This document shows, in pieces, positions 1 through 8,808 of a stretch of DNA of 45,213 nucleotides. Position 1 is the stretch's first letter. Every line of letters begins with the position of its first letter. Source of the DNA: Acetofilamentum sp. (GTDB lineage Bacteria > Bacteroidota > Bacteroidia > Bacteroidales > JAADGE01); contig DYOF01000008.1 of NCBI GenBank assembly GCA_020720665.1, positions 1 to 45,213 of the forward strand, in the 5' to 3' direction. The notes beneath the pieces were generated by a model. It did no database searches, had not been told where the DNA came from, and saw only the letters and a list, made by a program, of their open reading frames with translations. The translations under genes were made by a program, and so were the position numbers.

Positions 1-10
1 TATAACCAAG

Positions 11-40
11 AAGACCTCTCAAAATCAAGAGGTCTTTTTT
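11..40 (+). terminator. Rho-independent terminator of a gene left of the window
   Basis: A 9-bp perfect stem (AAGACCTCT at 11-19 with AGAGGTCTT at 28-36) encloses an 8-nt loop and runs into a T tract on the + strand. The minus-strand side lacks a good T run, so it most likely ends a plus-strand transcript that enters from outside the window. Confidence 0.8.
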
Positions 41-85
41 GTTTTTTATATATTACCTGAAAATCTAAAATGAACGTTTAAAAAC

Positions 86-121
86 CACAAAGACACCAAG
101 AAATTCACAAAGAACACAAAG
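86..121. repeat. Four imperfect CACAAAG direct repeats
   Basis: CACAAAG occurs at 86, 106 and 115, and the variant CACCAAG at 94, in the spacer between the terminator and the S9 peptidase gene. Short arrays of this kind are, from memory, common intergenic clutter in Bacteroidota. I see no ORF or structure that gives it a function. Confidence 0.4.
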
Positions 122-198
122 ATTTTATATTCATCTTTAAACTTTGTACAAAATGTTGATGTTTTGATGTTTAAATATTCAATTTAGATTTTTAAATA

Positions 199-2298
199 TT
201 ATTTCAACCATTTATCTAACCAGCTTTTAAATTCTCTTTGCCATAAAATTCCGTTTTGAGGACTGAGTACCCAATGATTTTCTTCGGGAAAGTATAAAAA
301 CTTTGCCGGAACGTTTCGTAATACTGCCGCATTAAAAGCACTCATACCTTGTGTTGCTGCAATTCTGTAATCTTTTTCACCATGAATTACCATAATCGGA
401 GTATCCCAATTTTGAACAAATTTATGTGGTGAATTTGCATATGAATTTTGTGCCGTTTTGTTTGTTTTATCCCAAAATGAACCGCCAAGGTCCCAATTAA
501 CAAACCACATTTCTTCGGTTTCTAAATATTGTGATTCTAAATTAAACATACCGTCATGAGCAATGAACGCTCTAAATCTTTGATTATGATTACCTGCTAA
601 CCAATAGACAGAAAATCCTCCGTAACTCGCTCCTACCGCAGCTAAACGATTTTCATCAACATAAGGTTCTTTTTTTATTGCATCTATTGCCGATAAATAA
701 TCTTTCATGTTTTGTCCGCCGTAATCGCCGCTTATTTGCTCATTCCACTCTTGTCCGAAACTCGGCAATCCTCTTCTGTTTGGTGCAACAACAATATATC
801 CGTTAGCCGCCATTTGCTGAAAATTCCATCGATATGAAAAAAACTGACTTACAGATGATTGAGGACCGCCTTGACAATACAATATTGCCGGATATTTTTT
901 TGAGGGATCGAAATGCGGCGGATAAATTACCCAAACCAACATGTCCTTTCCGTCGGTTGTTTTCACCATTCGCTCTTCTGCTTTTGCTGATTCTATTTGG
1001 TCAAGTACATCTTTATTTACAAAACTTAATTGTGTTTCTTCACCGGTTTGGTTTACAGAAAATATTTCGGTCGGTGCCGACATGGATTGTTTCGTTGCGA
1101 TAAGCTTATCGGACAATACAGCTACCGATTGATAGTTATGGTCACCTTTTGTTACGGCATGTATTTCGTTTGTCTCAATATTTAACTTGTAAATTTGAAA
1201 ACGAGCATGATAATCACTTACCGTATAAATATTTTTTCTGTCTGCGGTCCATGATATTCCGTGAATGTTTTGGTCAAAATCAGACGTAAAATCTTTTTTA
1301 GTGTTACTTAAAAAATCATAAATAAATAAACGATTTTTATCAGATTCATATCCCTCGCGTTCCATACTTTCCCATGCAATTTTTAAACCGTCGGGTGAAA
1401 AAACGGGAGCCTTGTCATAACCGAGCATTCCTTCGGTTAAATTTTTGCTTGTTTTGCTTTCGATATCATATAAATAAATATCAGAATTGGTTGACAAAGC
1501 ATAATCTTTTCCTTTTTTCTTAACACAGGTATATGCAATAAATTTTCCGTCGGGACTCCAAGTAATTTCCTCTAATCCGCCGAAAGGTTTCAAAGGTGAA
1601 TCAAATATTTCTCCGTCCATAATATCTGTAGCATCTCCTACTGAATTTCCTGTAAAATCGGCAACAAAAATATGACTGTATGAATCGGTCCATGTATCCC
1701 AATGGCGATACATTAAATCGTCAATGATTCGGGCATCGGCTTTCGGTAAATCAGGATAGACATCTACAACGTGATTAACCAAATCGACTTCTTTAATATA
1801 AATGATTTTAGTTTCATCAGGAGAAATAATAAAACCGTTTATACCGCCGTTAATATTCGAAATTTGCGTACGCTCGGTTCCCTCCGAGTTCATTTTCCAC
1901 AGTTGCATCCCGGTTTCACCGGAAGTCATAAAAAAAATGTGTTTTCCGTCATTACTCCACACAGCGTTATATTCTCCTGTAGCCGTTTCGCTTATACGTT
2001 TCATGTCGCCGCCGTTTACAGGCATGGTGTACAATTCTCTGTTGCCTTTATTTTCTTGAATATCATAATATGTAATTCCGAAGAGTAAGGTTTTTTCATC
2101 CGGAGATACTTCAACTTCACTTAACCTACCTAATGACCACAATATTTCAGGTGTCATTACATCACCGGTAATTTTTATGTCAGGTTTTCCTATAATTTTC
2201 GCTTCAAAACCAGACTCGGCAGCCTGCTCATTTTTTTCTGTTTTACAAGCTGTTACAAAAAATAAAGCTATTGAAAAACTATAAATTATGTGTTTCAT
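199..2298 (-). CDS. S9-family prolyl oligopeptidase-like lipoprotein
   Basis: A 699-residue serine peptidase of the S9 (acylaminoacyl peptidase / dipeptidyl peptidase) family, expected to cleave short peptides in the periplasm or at the outer membrane. The N-terminus is a lipoprotein signal with lipobox VTAC and lipidated Cys18. Residues about 50-430 form a beta-propeller with WSPDGK/FSPDG-type repeats. The C-terminal alpha/beta hydrolase domain has GASYGG (nucleophile Ser558), Asp643 in HGEKDY and His675 in EENHW, a complete catalytic triad. Length is normal for the family. It is a single-gene unit with its own -7 promoter box at 2322-2329. Family assignment is firm; substrate is unknown. 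Confidence 0.93.
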   Translation of the reverse strand: MKHIIYSFSIALFFVTACKTEKNEQAAESGFEAKIIGKPDIKITGDVMTPEILWSLGRLSEVEVSPDEKTLLFGITYYDIQENKGNRELYTMPVNGGDMKRISETATGEYNAVWSNDGKHIFFMTSGETGMQLWKMNSEGTERTQISNINGGINGFIISPDETKIIYIKEVDLVNHVVDVYPDLPKADARIIDDLMYRHWDTWTDSYSHIFVADFTGNSVGDATDIMDGEIFDSPLKPFGGLEEITWSPDGKFIAYTCVKKKGKDYALSTNSDIYLYDIESKTSKNLTEGMLGYDKAPVFSPDGLKIAWESMEREGYESDKNRLFIYDFLSNTKKDFTSDFDQNIHGISWTADRKNIYTVSDYHARFQIYKLNIETNEIHAVTKGDHNYQSVAVLSDKLIATKQSMSAPTEIFSVNQTGEETQLSFVNKDVLDQIESAKAEERMVKTTDGKDMLVWVIYPPHFDPSKKYPAILYCQGGPQSSVSQFFSYRWNFQQMAANGYIVVAPNRRGLPSFGQEWNEQISGDYGGQNMKDYLSAIDAIKKEPYVDENRLAAVGASYGGFSVYWLAGNHNQRFRAFIAHDGMFNLESQYLETEEMWFVNWDLGGSFWDKTNKTAQNSYANSPHKFVQNWDTPIMVIHGEKDYRIAATQGMSAFNAAVLRNVPAKFLYFPEENHWVLSPQNGILWQREFKSWLDKWLK

Positions 2299-2321
2299 AA
2301 ATAAAATATTTGAATGAAGTG

Positions 2322-2329
2322 CAAATTTA
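2322..2329 (-). promoter_or_regulatory. Bacteroidota -7 box for the S9 peptidase gene
   Basis: Reads TAAATTTG on the minus strand, matching the Bacteroidota sigma-A -7 consensus TAnnTTTG. It lies about 24 nt before the ATG at 2298. No convincing -33 TTG is seen at the usual spacing. Confidence 0.5.
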
Positions 2330-2415
2330 AATTATATACGGTTTTAATATTACGAATTTCACAATTTTTAAGCATTATAGGAACATATTTTTTTTGATTA
2401 ATTTCAGAAGAAAAC

Positions 2416-3888
2416 TCACTTAATTTCCCACTCTGAACCGTCTTTTGTATCTTTTACAGTTATACCTATTTCATTTAATTTGTCTCTTATTTTATCAGAA
2501 GTTTTAAAATCTTTATGTTGTTTAGCTTCCGTTCGAATATTAAGCAACAAATCCATTACATCAGTTAATATTTCATTATTGCCGAAATCAGATGTTTCAT
2601 GTTTTAATCCGAGAATATCAAATACTATGTCTTTATAAAGGTTTTTCATATATGTTAAATCATCGGTACTAATGGTTTCTGTTCCGGCATATATTGAATT
2701 AATCATTTTAACGCCGTCAAACAAATGTGCAATTAATATCGGCGTATTCAAATCATCATCCAATGCACTAAACAATTTATCTTTAAATTGGTTAACATTA
2801 ACGGTACTTTCCGTACGGGGTATTAATTTTTCTAAGGTATTAAGAGCATCCGTTAATCGTTCGTAGCCTTTTTGTGAGGCTTGTAATGCTTTGTTTGAAA
2901 AATCAAGTGTACTGCGGTAGTGTGCCTGTAACATAAAAAACCTGACAACCATAGGGCTGTATGCCTGTTCTAACAGTTTGTGATTTCCCGAAAACATTTC
3001 ATCTAAGGTAATGAAATTTCCGAGTGATTTACTCATTTTCTGACCGTCAATGGTTATTAAATTATTGTGCATCCAATATTTTACGGAATCTTCACCGAGA
3101 GCAGCTTTTGATTGTGCTATTTCACATTCGTGATGCGGGAATTGTAAATCCAATCCGCCGCCGTGGATATCAAATTTATCTCCCAGATATTTTGTACTCA
3201 TTACAGAACATTCCAGATGCCAACCCGGAAATCCGTCACTCCATTCTGAGTTCCATCGCATTATATGTTCGGGCATCGCTTTTTTCCACAAAGCAAAATC
3301 AAACAGATTTTTTTTTTCGCTTTGTCCGTCGAGTTCTCGTGTATTGGTTTGCAAATCATCTAATACTCTGCCCGAAAGTTTACCGTAATTATTGGTTTTT
3401 GAATATTCAGCAACATCAAAATACACCGACCCGTTAACTTCATAGGCATAACCGTTAGAAATAATTTTTTTAACCATTTCAGCCTGCTCAATAATGTGTG
3501 CAGATGCATGGGGTTCAATACTTGGTTTCAAAGTATTTAATTGCTCCATATTTCGATGATAACTGTTGGTATATTTCTGTACAATTTCCATCGGTTCAAC
3601 TTGATCCAACTTTGCTTTTTTGGCAATTTTGTCTTCACCCTCATCGGCATCATTTACCAAATGCCCTACATCTGTAATATTTCTGACATATCGAACTTTA
3701 AATCCTATGTATTTTAAGTATCTGAATAAAATATCAAAGGTAATTGCAGGACGTGCATGACCGAGATGTGCATCACCGTAAACTGTGGGTCCGCAAACAT
3801 ACATGCCTACAAAAGGCGGATTTATCGGTTCAAATTTTTCTTTTCTTCTGCTTAGTGTATTATATATTGTTAATTTATTTTCCATCAT
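2416..3888 (-). CDS. cysS: Cysteine--tRNA ligase
   Basis: A 490-residue class I aminoacyl-tRNA synthetase that charges tRNA-Cys in the cytoplasm. The HIGH motif is HLGH at residues 41-44 and the KMSKS motif is intact at 284-288. The likely zinc ligands are Cys32, Cys227, His252 and Glu256, with the same spacing as in the E. coli enzyme. The rest is the usual DALR and C-terminal anticodon-binding region. The start has two adjacent ATGs (3888 and 3885). It follows folB with only 3 nt between stop and start, so the two are probably one transcript read from the promoter at 4269-4276. Confidence 0.98.
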   Translation of the reverse strand: MMENKLTIYNTLSRRKEKFEPINPPFVGMYVCGPTVYGDAHLGHARPAITFDILFRYLKYIGFKVRYVRNITDVGHLVNDADEGEDKIAKKAKLDQVEPMEIVQKYTNSYHRNMEQLNTLKPSIEPHASAHIIEQAEMVKKIISNGYAYEVNGSVYFDVAEYSKTNNYGKLSGRVLDDLQTNTRELDGQSEKKNLFDFALWKKAMPEHIMRWNSEWSDGFPGWHLECSVMSTKYLGDKFDIHGGGLDLQFPHHECEIAQSKAALGEDSVKYWMHNNLITIDGQKMSKSLGNFITLDEMFSGNHKLLEQAYSPMVVRFFMLQAHYRSTLDFSNKALQASQKGYERLTDALNTLEKLIPRTESTVNVNQFKDKLFSALDDDLNTPILIAHLFDGVKMINSIYAGTETISTDDLTYMKNLYKDIVFDILGLKHETSDFGNNEILTDVMDLLLNIRTEAKQHKDFKTSDKIRDKLNEIGITVKDTKDGSEWEIK

Positions 3889-3891
3889 TCA

Positions 3892-4242
3892 TTATTTTGT
3901 CATGCTTATACTTACTTTCTCAATTTTCCCTCCCATCGGCGGATTTATTTTTGATAATTTTATTGTAATTGATTGAATATGTTCTAATTTATCGTATAAA
4001 GCATCAATAATTCGTCCGGCAATATTTTCAAGTAAATTCGATTTTTTTTGCATTTCAGCTTTTATTATTTTATATGCCGTTTGATAATTAACGGCATCCT
4101 CAATTTGATCACTTTCCGCAGCCTTACGGCAGTCTGTTTCAATTTTTAAATCAACTAAAAACCGATTCCCTACAATTTTTTCTTCTTTGTAATGTCCGTG
4201 ATACGCATAAAACTCCATTCCTTCAATCTCAATAAATCCCAT
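3892..4242 (-). CDS. folB: Dihydroneopterin aldolase
   Basis: A 116-residue FolB-family protein that converts 7,8-dihydroneopterin to 6-hydroxymethyl-dihydropterin and glycolaldehyde in folate synthesis. The sequence shows the family signatures: an N-terminal GMEFYAYHGHYKEE block carrying the conserved Glu, and a C-terminal KLSKINPP block with the conserved Lys. Length matches single-domain FolB, which normally forms an octamer. It is first in a two-gene unit with cysS and faces glnS across a 60-91 bp divergent promoter region. No other folate gene is nearby. Confidence 0.93.
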   Translation of the reverse strand: MGFIEIEGMEFYAYHGHYKEEKIVGNRFLVDLKIETDCRKAAESDQIEDAVNYQTAYKIIKAEMQKKSNLLENIAGRIIDALYDKLEHIQSITIKLSKINPPMGGKIEKVSISMTK

Positions 4243-4268
4243 TTTTGAGTTTTTAAAATTTCAAATTG

Positions 4269-4276
4269 CAAATGTA
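4269..4276 (-). promoter_or_regulatory. -7 box for folB-cysS
   Basis: Reads TACATTTG on the minus strand, a full match to TAnnTTTG, 27 nt before the folB ATG. It lies only 22 bp from the oppositely facing glnS box, so polymerases at the two promoters would interfere. Confidence 0.55.
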
Positions 4277-4298
4277 TGAATAAAACAATAATTCATTT

Positions 4299-4306
4299 TA
4301 TCTTTG
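4299..4306 (+). promoter_or_regulatory. -7 box for glnS
   Basis: Reads TATCTTTG followed by C, a full match to the Bacteroidota -7 consensus. Transcription would begin near 4312-4315. This decides the glnS start: an in-frame TTG at 4304 lies inside this box and cannot be in the mRNA, while the ATG at 4334 follows a leader of about 20 nt. Confidence 0.6.
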
Positions 4307-4333
4307 CATGATAATTTTTCAGACCATATTAAC

Positions 4334-6037
4334 ATGACAGATAAGACTATTAAAGAAAATGCAGAGGAAAAAAAGCCATTAAATTTTATTGAGCAAATTA
4401 TTGAAGAAGATATAAACTCCGGAAAACACAAGGAAATTATAACCAGATTTCCTCCCGAACCTAACGGATATCTTCATATCGGGCATGCCAAATCGATTAT
4501 TCTAAATTTCGGATTAGGCGAACGGTATAAGGGAAAAACAAATTTACGATTTGATGATACAAACCCCGTTAAAGAAGATGTGGAATATGTTGATTCAATT
4601 TTAGAAGACGTAAAATGGTTGGGCTATGATTGGAATGGAGACGTTCGATTTGCATCTGATTATTTCGATCAATTGTATGATTGGGCTGTAATGCTGATTA
4701 AAAAGGGATTAGCATATGTTGACGACCAAAGCGGTGAAGAAATTTCAGCAAATAGAGGAACACCATCAAAACCGGGCACTTCAAGTTCCGGCAGAAACCG
4801 TAGTATTGAAGAAAACATTGATTTGTTTGAACGGATGAAAAACGGTGAATTTAAAGACGGAGAAAAAGTATTACGTGCCAAAATTGATATGAGTTCACCC
4901 AATATGCACATGCGTGACCCTGTGATGTATCGAATTAAACATGCACATCACCACCGAACAGGAAATAAATGGTGTATCTATCCGATGTATGATTACACAC
5001 ACGGTCAATCTGATTATATTGAAGGAATAACGCATTCAATATGCACACTTGAATTTGAAAATCACCGTCCCTTATACGATTGGTTTTTAGAGCATATTTA
5101 TGAAACGGGAAAAACAAAACCCCGACAAATCGAATTTGCTCGATTAAATTTAAGTTATACCGTTATGAGCAAACGAAAATTGGCTCAATTGGTTGAAGAA
5201 AAATATGTGTCAGGATGGGATGATCCGCGAATGCCTACTATTTCAGGTTTGAGAAGAAGAGGTTTTACACCCGAATCATTAAAAGTTTTTGCTGAAAAAA
5301 TAGGTGTCGCAAAACGTGAAAACATAATTGACGTTGATTTATTAGAATTCAGCATCAGAGAACATTTGAATAAAATAGCACAACGTGTAATGGTTGTGCA
5401 AGAACCTTTAAAAATAACCATTACCAACTATCCTGAAGGAGAATCCGAATGGTTGCCGGCAGTTAATAATCCGGAAGACGTATCAATGGGCGAAAGAGAA
5501 GTTCCTTTTTCAAAAACACTTTATATTGAACAAGAAGATTTTCTTGAAGAAGCAGATAAAAAATTTTTCAGATTAAAACCCGGCGGCGAAGTAAGATTAC
5601 GCTATGCCTATTTTATTAAGTGTAATGAAGTAGTTAAGGATAAAAACGGCAATATTACAGAACTTTTGTGCACCTACGACCCGCTTTCAAAAGGAGGAAA
5701 TTCACCTGACGGAAGAAAGGTAAAAGGAACACTGCATTGGGTTTCTGCCGAACATGCCGTTGATATTCAAATCAAGCAATACGACAGACTGTTTAATGAT
5801 GAAGCCCCGGACAGTTATAAAGACAGAAATTTTACAGAATTTATTAATTTGGAATCACTTTCTGTTGCAAAAAATTGTAAAGCAGAGCCATATTTAAAAC
5901 AAGCAAAACAATGTGAAAGGTTTCAATTTGAAAGAAAGGGCTATTATATTTTAGATAAAGAATCAAAGCATGATAATATGGTTTTTAACCGAACCGTAAC
6001 ACTTAAAGATTCATGGAAAAATAAGATTTTTTTGTAA
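4334..6037 (+). CDS. glnS: Glutamine--tRNA ligase
   Basis: A 567-residue class I GlnRS that charges tRNA-Gln directly. The motif [12 protein letters not shown] ends at residue 51 (HIGH 48-51), and the KMSKS counterpart is VMSKR at 277-281, the form typical of GlnRS rather than GluRS. The C-terminal half is the two-barrel anticodon-binding region ([10 protein letters not shown]). Length fits the family. The start is placed at ATG 4334, not at the upstream in-frame TTG (4304), because the latter overlaps the promoter. Its presence suggests Gln-tRNA is made directly, not only by transamidation. The MaoC gene follows 45 nt downstream and may be co-transcribed. Confidence 0.97.
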   Translation: MTDKTIKENAEEKKPLNFIEQIIEEDINSGKHKEIITRFPPEPNGYLHIGHAKSIILNFGLGERYKGKTNLRFDDTNPVKEDVEYVDSILEDVKWLGYDWNGDVRFASDYFDQLYDWAVMLIKKGLAYVDDQSGEEISANRGTPSKPGTSSSGRNRSIEENIDLFERMKNGEFKDGEKVLRAKIDMSSPNMHMRDPVMYRIKHAHHHRTGNKWCIYPMYDYTHGQSDYIEGITHSICTLEFENHRPLYDWFLEHIYETGKTKPRQIEFARLNLSYTVMSKRKLAQLVEEKYVSGWDDPRMPTISGLRRRGFTPESLKVFAEKIGVAKRENIIDVDLLEFSIREHLNKIAQRVMVVQEPLKITITNYPEGESEWLPAVNNPEDVSMGEREVPFSKTLYIEQEDFLEEADKKFFRLKPGGEVRLRYAYFIKCNEVVKDKNGNITELLCTYDPLSKGGNSPDGRKVKGTLHWVSAEHAVDIQIKQYDRLFNDEAPDSYKDRNFTEFINLESLSVAKNCKAEPYLKQAKQCERFQFERKGYYILDKESKHDNMVFNRTVTLKDSWKNKIFL

Positions 6038-6082
6038 ATTAAATTGAATTTTATAAATTTCGACAAGAAAAAACTATAAACT

Positions 6083-6550
6083 ATGGCAAAAATTACAATT
6101 AACAGTTACAATGAATTTGCAAAATATGAAGGCAAAGAAATAGGCGTTTCTGACTTTTTAAAAATTACTCAGGAGCAAATTAATAAATTTGCCGACGCAA
6201 CTTTAGATTTTCAATGGATTCATACCGATACTGTTCGTGCAGAAACCGAGAGCCAATTTGGTTCAACAATTGCTCACGGATATTTAACTTTGTCAATACT
6301 GCCTTATTTGTGGGAACAAATTATTCAAGTAAATAATATCAAAATGCAAGTAAATTACGGTATTGAAAAGTTTAAATTCATGGAAGCCGTACGCGTAAAC
6401 GATGAAGTTCGATTGAACGTGAAGGTTATGAGTGTTAAAGATTTAAGAGGTGTTTGCAAAGCCGAAATGCAAGCAACACTCGAAATAAAAAACAGAAAAA
6501 AACCGGCATATATCGGGACAATTGTATTTCTTTATCATTTTAATTCCTGA
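6083..6550 (+). CDS. MaoC-like (R)-specific enoyl-CoA hydratase
   Basis: A 155-residue single hot-dog protein of the MaoC/PhaJ family, expected to add water to trans-2-enoyl-CoA to give (R)-3-hydroxyacyl-CoA. The hydratase signature is clear: DFQWIH, with Asp42 and His47 in the D-x4-H spacing of the PhaJ catalytic dyad, followed by FGSTIAHGYLTLS. Length is typical. It lies 45 nt behind glnS on the same strand with no terminator between, so read-through is likely. No other fatty-acid or polyhydroxyalkanoate gene is nearby, so the substrate cannot be fixed from context. Confidence 0.9.
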   Translation: MAKITINSYNEFAKYEGKEIGVSDFLKITQEQINKFADATLDFQWIHTDTVRAETESQFGSTIAHGYLTLSILPYLWEQIIQVNNIKMQVNYGIEKFKFMEAVRVNDEVRLNVKVMSVKDLRGVCKAEMQATLEIKNRKKPAYIGTIVFLYHFNS

Positions 6551-6555
6551 TATTT

Positions 6556-7170
6556 ATGAAAAAATCAGTTCTATACGTATTCGTTTTTCTTATTCCCTTT
6601 ATTTCATTCAGCCGGGAAGATTAAAAAACATACGCGATTATTTATTCCGGAATTTCAAAAGAAAAAAAAGAATACAATCAATTAATCAAAATAAATCCGA
6701 TTATATTTTTAGCAGGCGATATTCCTATTTATTACTACGAACAAAAAATTAACGAAGTTTTTTCTGCAGAAGCAGGAATAGGATTAAGTTTTTATGATTA
6801 TTTTGAATCATCTTATTCAATATTTGATGATTTAACTGATTATTCTGAATATAATATTTACCATGATTTCGGTTACAGTTTCAGACTTAATCTTAAATAT
6901 TACCTTTCCTATATTTTGGATGAATGGTATTTCGGATTGGAATATCAGAATAAAAAATATTACGCAGAAATGGTTAATATTAACACAAATGAACGATACA
7001 GAAATGATAAAACTGTGAACGATTATCGAATAATGGTCGGGTGCGTTTATTATTTCTCAGACAAAGTTTTTGCTGATTTATACGGTACGATGTGAATCAG
7101 GAATAAACATGTATTTTCTGAAGGACATACAAACACTTACAAAGTTCCCAATATCAGTTTTGGAATATAA
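6556..7170 (+). pseudogene. Outer-membrane beta-barrel protein with two in-frame stops
   Basis: A single frame of 204 codons starts at ATG 6556 with a hydrophobic signal peptide (MKKSVLYVFVFLIPFISFS). It is broken by TAA at 6622-6624 (codon 23) and TGA at 7093-7095, and ends at TAA 7168-7170. Apart from these two stops the frame stays open. It reads as alternating aromatic/polar strands (AEAGIGLSFYDYF, YSFRLNLKYYLSYI, WYFGLEYQNKKYY, RIMVGCVYYFSDKVFADLYGTM) like a small barrel. The TGA sits where GGA (Gly) would give a normal strand, so single substitutions explain the damage. It begins 5 nt after the MaoC stop and ends in a hairpin terminator. No family name can be given. Confidence 0.72.
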
Positions 7171-7199
7171 AAAGCCTCAAATTTGAGGCTTTTTATATT
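7164..7199. terminator. 36-bp perfect palindrome, bidirectional terminator
   Basis: A perfect inverted repeat centred between 7181 and 7182, with core GCCTCAAATTTGAGGC flanked by A and T tracts. Either strand gives a stem followed by U-rich RNA, so it can stop transcripts from both sides. It overlaps the last codons of the barrel pseudogene and faces the gene remnant on the minus strand. Confidence 0.82.
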
Positions 7200-7200
7200 A

Positions 7201-7410
7201 TTACATATTCGGTATCTTCATAAAAATTGTCCGTTCGCTTTTATCAAACAAGTACATAAAAAGTTTTCCGGAATGTAACAGAGCAAAGTCCAAACTTCCT
7301 CTTTTACTTGATTTTCCGTCAAATGAAATTTTAACGGTTTCAGAAACACTTCACGGTTCAATTGTTGTTAAATCGATATAAGGGTCTCTGATAACAAAGT
7401 TTGCAGAAAT
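7201..7410 (-). pseudogene. Remnant of an unidentified protein's C-terminus
   Basis: Between the terminator and the tpx stop, the minus strand holds a 69-codon open stretch interrupted by one TGA (7351-7353). It starts right after another stop and ends at tandem TAA codons. The readable parts are NFVIRDPYIDLTTIEP and, after the stop, SVSETVKISFDGKSSKRGS, LDFALLHSGKLFMYLFDKSE and RTIFMKIPNM. The amino-acid make-up looks protein-like, but there is no start, and the 5' part seems to have been lost against tpx. I do not recognise the family. It could also be a chance frame. Confidence 0.45.
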
Positions 7411-7417
7411 TCAGGTA

Positions 7418-7930
7418 TCAGACTAATGATTTTGCAATTTTTAATGCTTCTTCGTAATTGGGTTCAGTTGTAACTTCCGAAACGTATTCAACGTGTTTTA
7501 TGATGTTATCCGCATCCACAACAATAACCCCTCTGGCTAATAATCTCAGGGGTTCCATTACAAAACCGTATTTAGAGCCGAAGTCTAAATCTTTGTGGTC
7601 TGATATTGTAATTGCAGTATCAATACCTTCTGCACCGCAAAAACGTTTTTGAGCAAAGGGTAGGTCAACAGATATTGACAAAATAGTAATGTTTTTGTTT
7701 TCAGAGGCTTCTTTATTGAATCGTTTGTTTTGAATTGCACATACTCCTGTGTCTAATGAAGGAAATACTGAAAGTATTTTTACTTTTCCGTCAAAATCAG
7801 AAAATTTAACAGGTTTTAAATCGTTTCCTACTGCGGTAAAATCAGGTGCTTTGTCTCCTGTTTTAACAGCATTTCCTGAAAGAGGCATCGGGTTTCCTGC
7901 AAATGTAATTTTAATATGATTTGTTTTCAT
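7418..7930 (-). CDS. tpx: Thiol peroxidase (atypical 2-Cys peroxiredoxin)
   Basis: A 170-residue Tpx that reduces hydrogen and alkyl peroxides using thioredoxin. The peroxidatic Cys64 sits in PSLDTGVC and the resolving Cys98 in KRFCGA. The 34-residue spacing equals that of E. coli Tpx (Cys61/Cys95). The fold starts with the usual two-strand N-terminal hairpin (MKTNHIKITFAGNPMPLSG). Length is normal. It stands alone, divergent from the patatin gene, with remnant sequence directly downstream. Regulation is not visible: no clear TAnnTTTG box was found in the 125-bp upstream spacer. Confidence 0.96.
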   Translation of the reverse strand: MKTNHIKITFAGNPMPLSGNAVKTGDKAPDFTAVGNDLKPVKFSDFDGKVKILSVFPSLDTGVCAIQNKRFNKEASENKNITILSISVDLPFAQKRFCGAEGIDTAITISDHKDLDFGSKYGFVMEPLRLLARGVIVVDADNIIKHVEYVSEVTTEPNYEEALKIAKSLV

Positions 7931-8055
7931 TTTTCTTATTTAGAATGATTATATATAACACAAATAAACAACAAAAGATTTTATTTTCCTAATAATTAGA
8001 TATGAAATTTTGAAAATTTATGAAATTTGATTAAATTTAATAAAAATTCCAATTG

Positions 8056-8808
8056 ATGAAGCCATATAAAATCGGTTTAGTATTAGGCGGAGGCGGAACT
8101 CGCGGCTTTGCTCATTTAGGTATTATAAAAGCTTTGGCGGAAAAAGGAATAAAACCCGATATAATTTCGGGAGCCAGTGCCGGTTCTATTGCGGGTTCAC
8201 TAATTGCCGACGGTAAATCTCCGGATGAGGCTTTAGAAATAATCGGCAAAAAAAGTTTTTTTAAAAATACAAGAATTCGGTTTCCAAAAGACGGTTTTTT
8301 TAGTTTTGACGGTTTGATTCAGGAATTAAATAACATATACTCTGTTAAGCGGATGGAGGATTTACTAATTCCGTTGTATGTTGCGATTACAAATTTAAAC
8401 AGCGGAAAGGTAGAATATCACCGAGAAGGAAAATTAACAGATTTTGTAATTGCGTCATCCAGTATTCCGATATTATTTAAACCAATAGTATTAAACGGGC
8501 AAATGTATGTTGACGGAGGATTAATAGATAATTTGCCTGTAAAACCCATCGAACATATTTGTGAAAAAATAATAGCGGTAAATATAATGCCCATTGTTGA
8601 AAAATCTACTTTCAAAGGGATGAAACAAATTATAACACGAACATTAGATTTAACGGTAAATTGTAAAACTCAGGAAGCCAAAAAACGCACTGATTTTTTT
8701 ATTGAACCTCCCTTATTAAGGCATTATCCTATTTTTAGCACAAAAAAAGCAAAAGAAATATTTGAAATCGGATATAACTATACTAAGGAATTAGATATTA
8801 AGTTTTAA
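8056..8808 (+). CDS. Patatin-like phospholipase (NTE/RssA type)
   Basis: A 250-residue patatin-domain hydrolase, expected to deacylate phospholipids or lysophospholipids. The oxyanion loop GGGGTRG (residues 11-17), the nucleophile elbow GASAG (Ser41) and the catalytic DGG (Asp153) are all intact, giving a full Ser-Asp dyad. No signal peptide or barrel domain is present, so this is the short cytosolic form rather than the surface PlpD-like form. The start is put at ATG 8056; a TTG lies just before it at 8053 and is less likely. Its TAA overlaps the stop of the convergent gene 8805-9215 in a shared TTAA. Confidence 0.92.
   Translation: MKPYKIGLVLGGGGTRGFAHLGIIKALAEKGIKPDIISGASAGSIAGSLIADGKSPDEALEIIGKKSFFKNTRIRFPKDGFFSFDGLIQELNNIYSVKRMEDLLIPLYVAITNLNSGKVEYHREGKLTDFVIASSSIPILFKPIVLNGQMYVDGGLIDNLPVKPIEHICEKIIAVNIMPIVEKSTFKGMKQIITRTLDLTVNCKTQEAKKRTDFFIEPPLLRHYPIFSTKKAKEIFEIGYNYTKELDIKF

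Noticed and set aside
834-1132. Plus-strand open frames across the S9 peptidase gene
   Set aside because: They lie entirely antisense to a gene with a complete catalytic triad and normal length.
6522-6752. A 76-codon plus-strand open frame overlapping the end of the MaoC gene
   Set aside because: It is out of frame with both the MaoC gene and the signal-peptide-bearing barrel frame, and its composition is not protein-like. The pseudogene frame from 6556 explains the region better.
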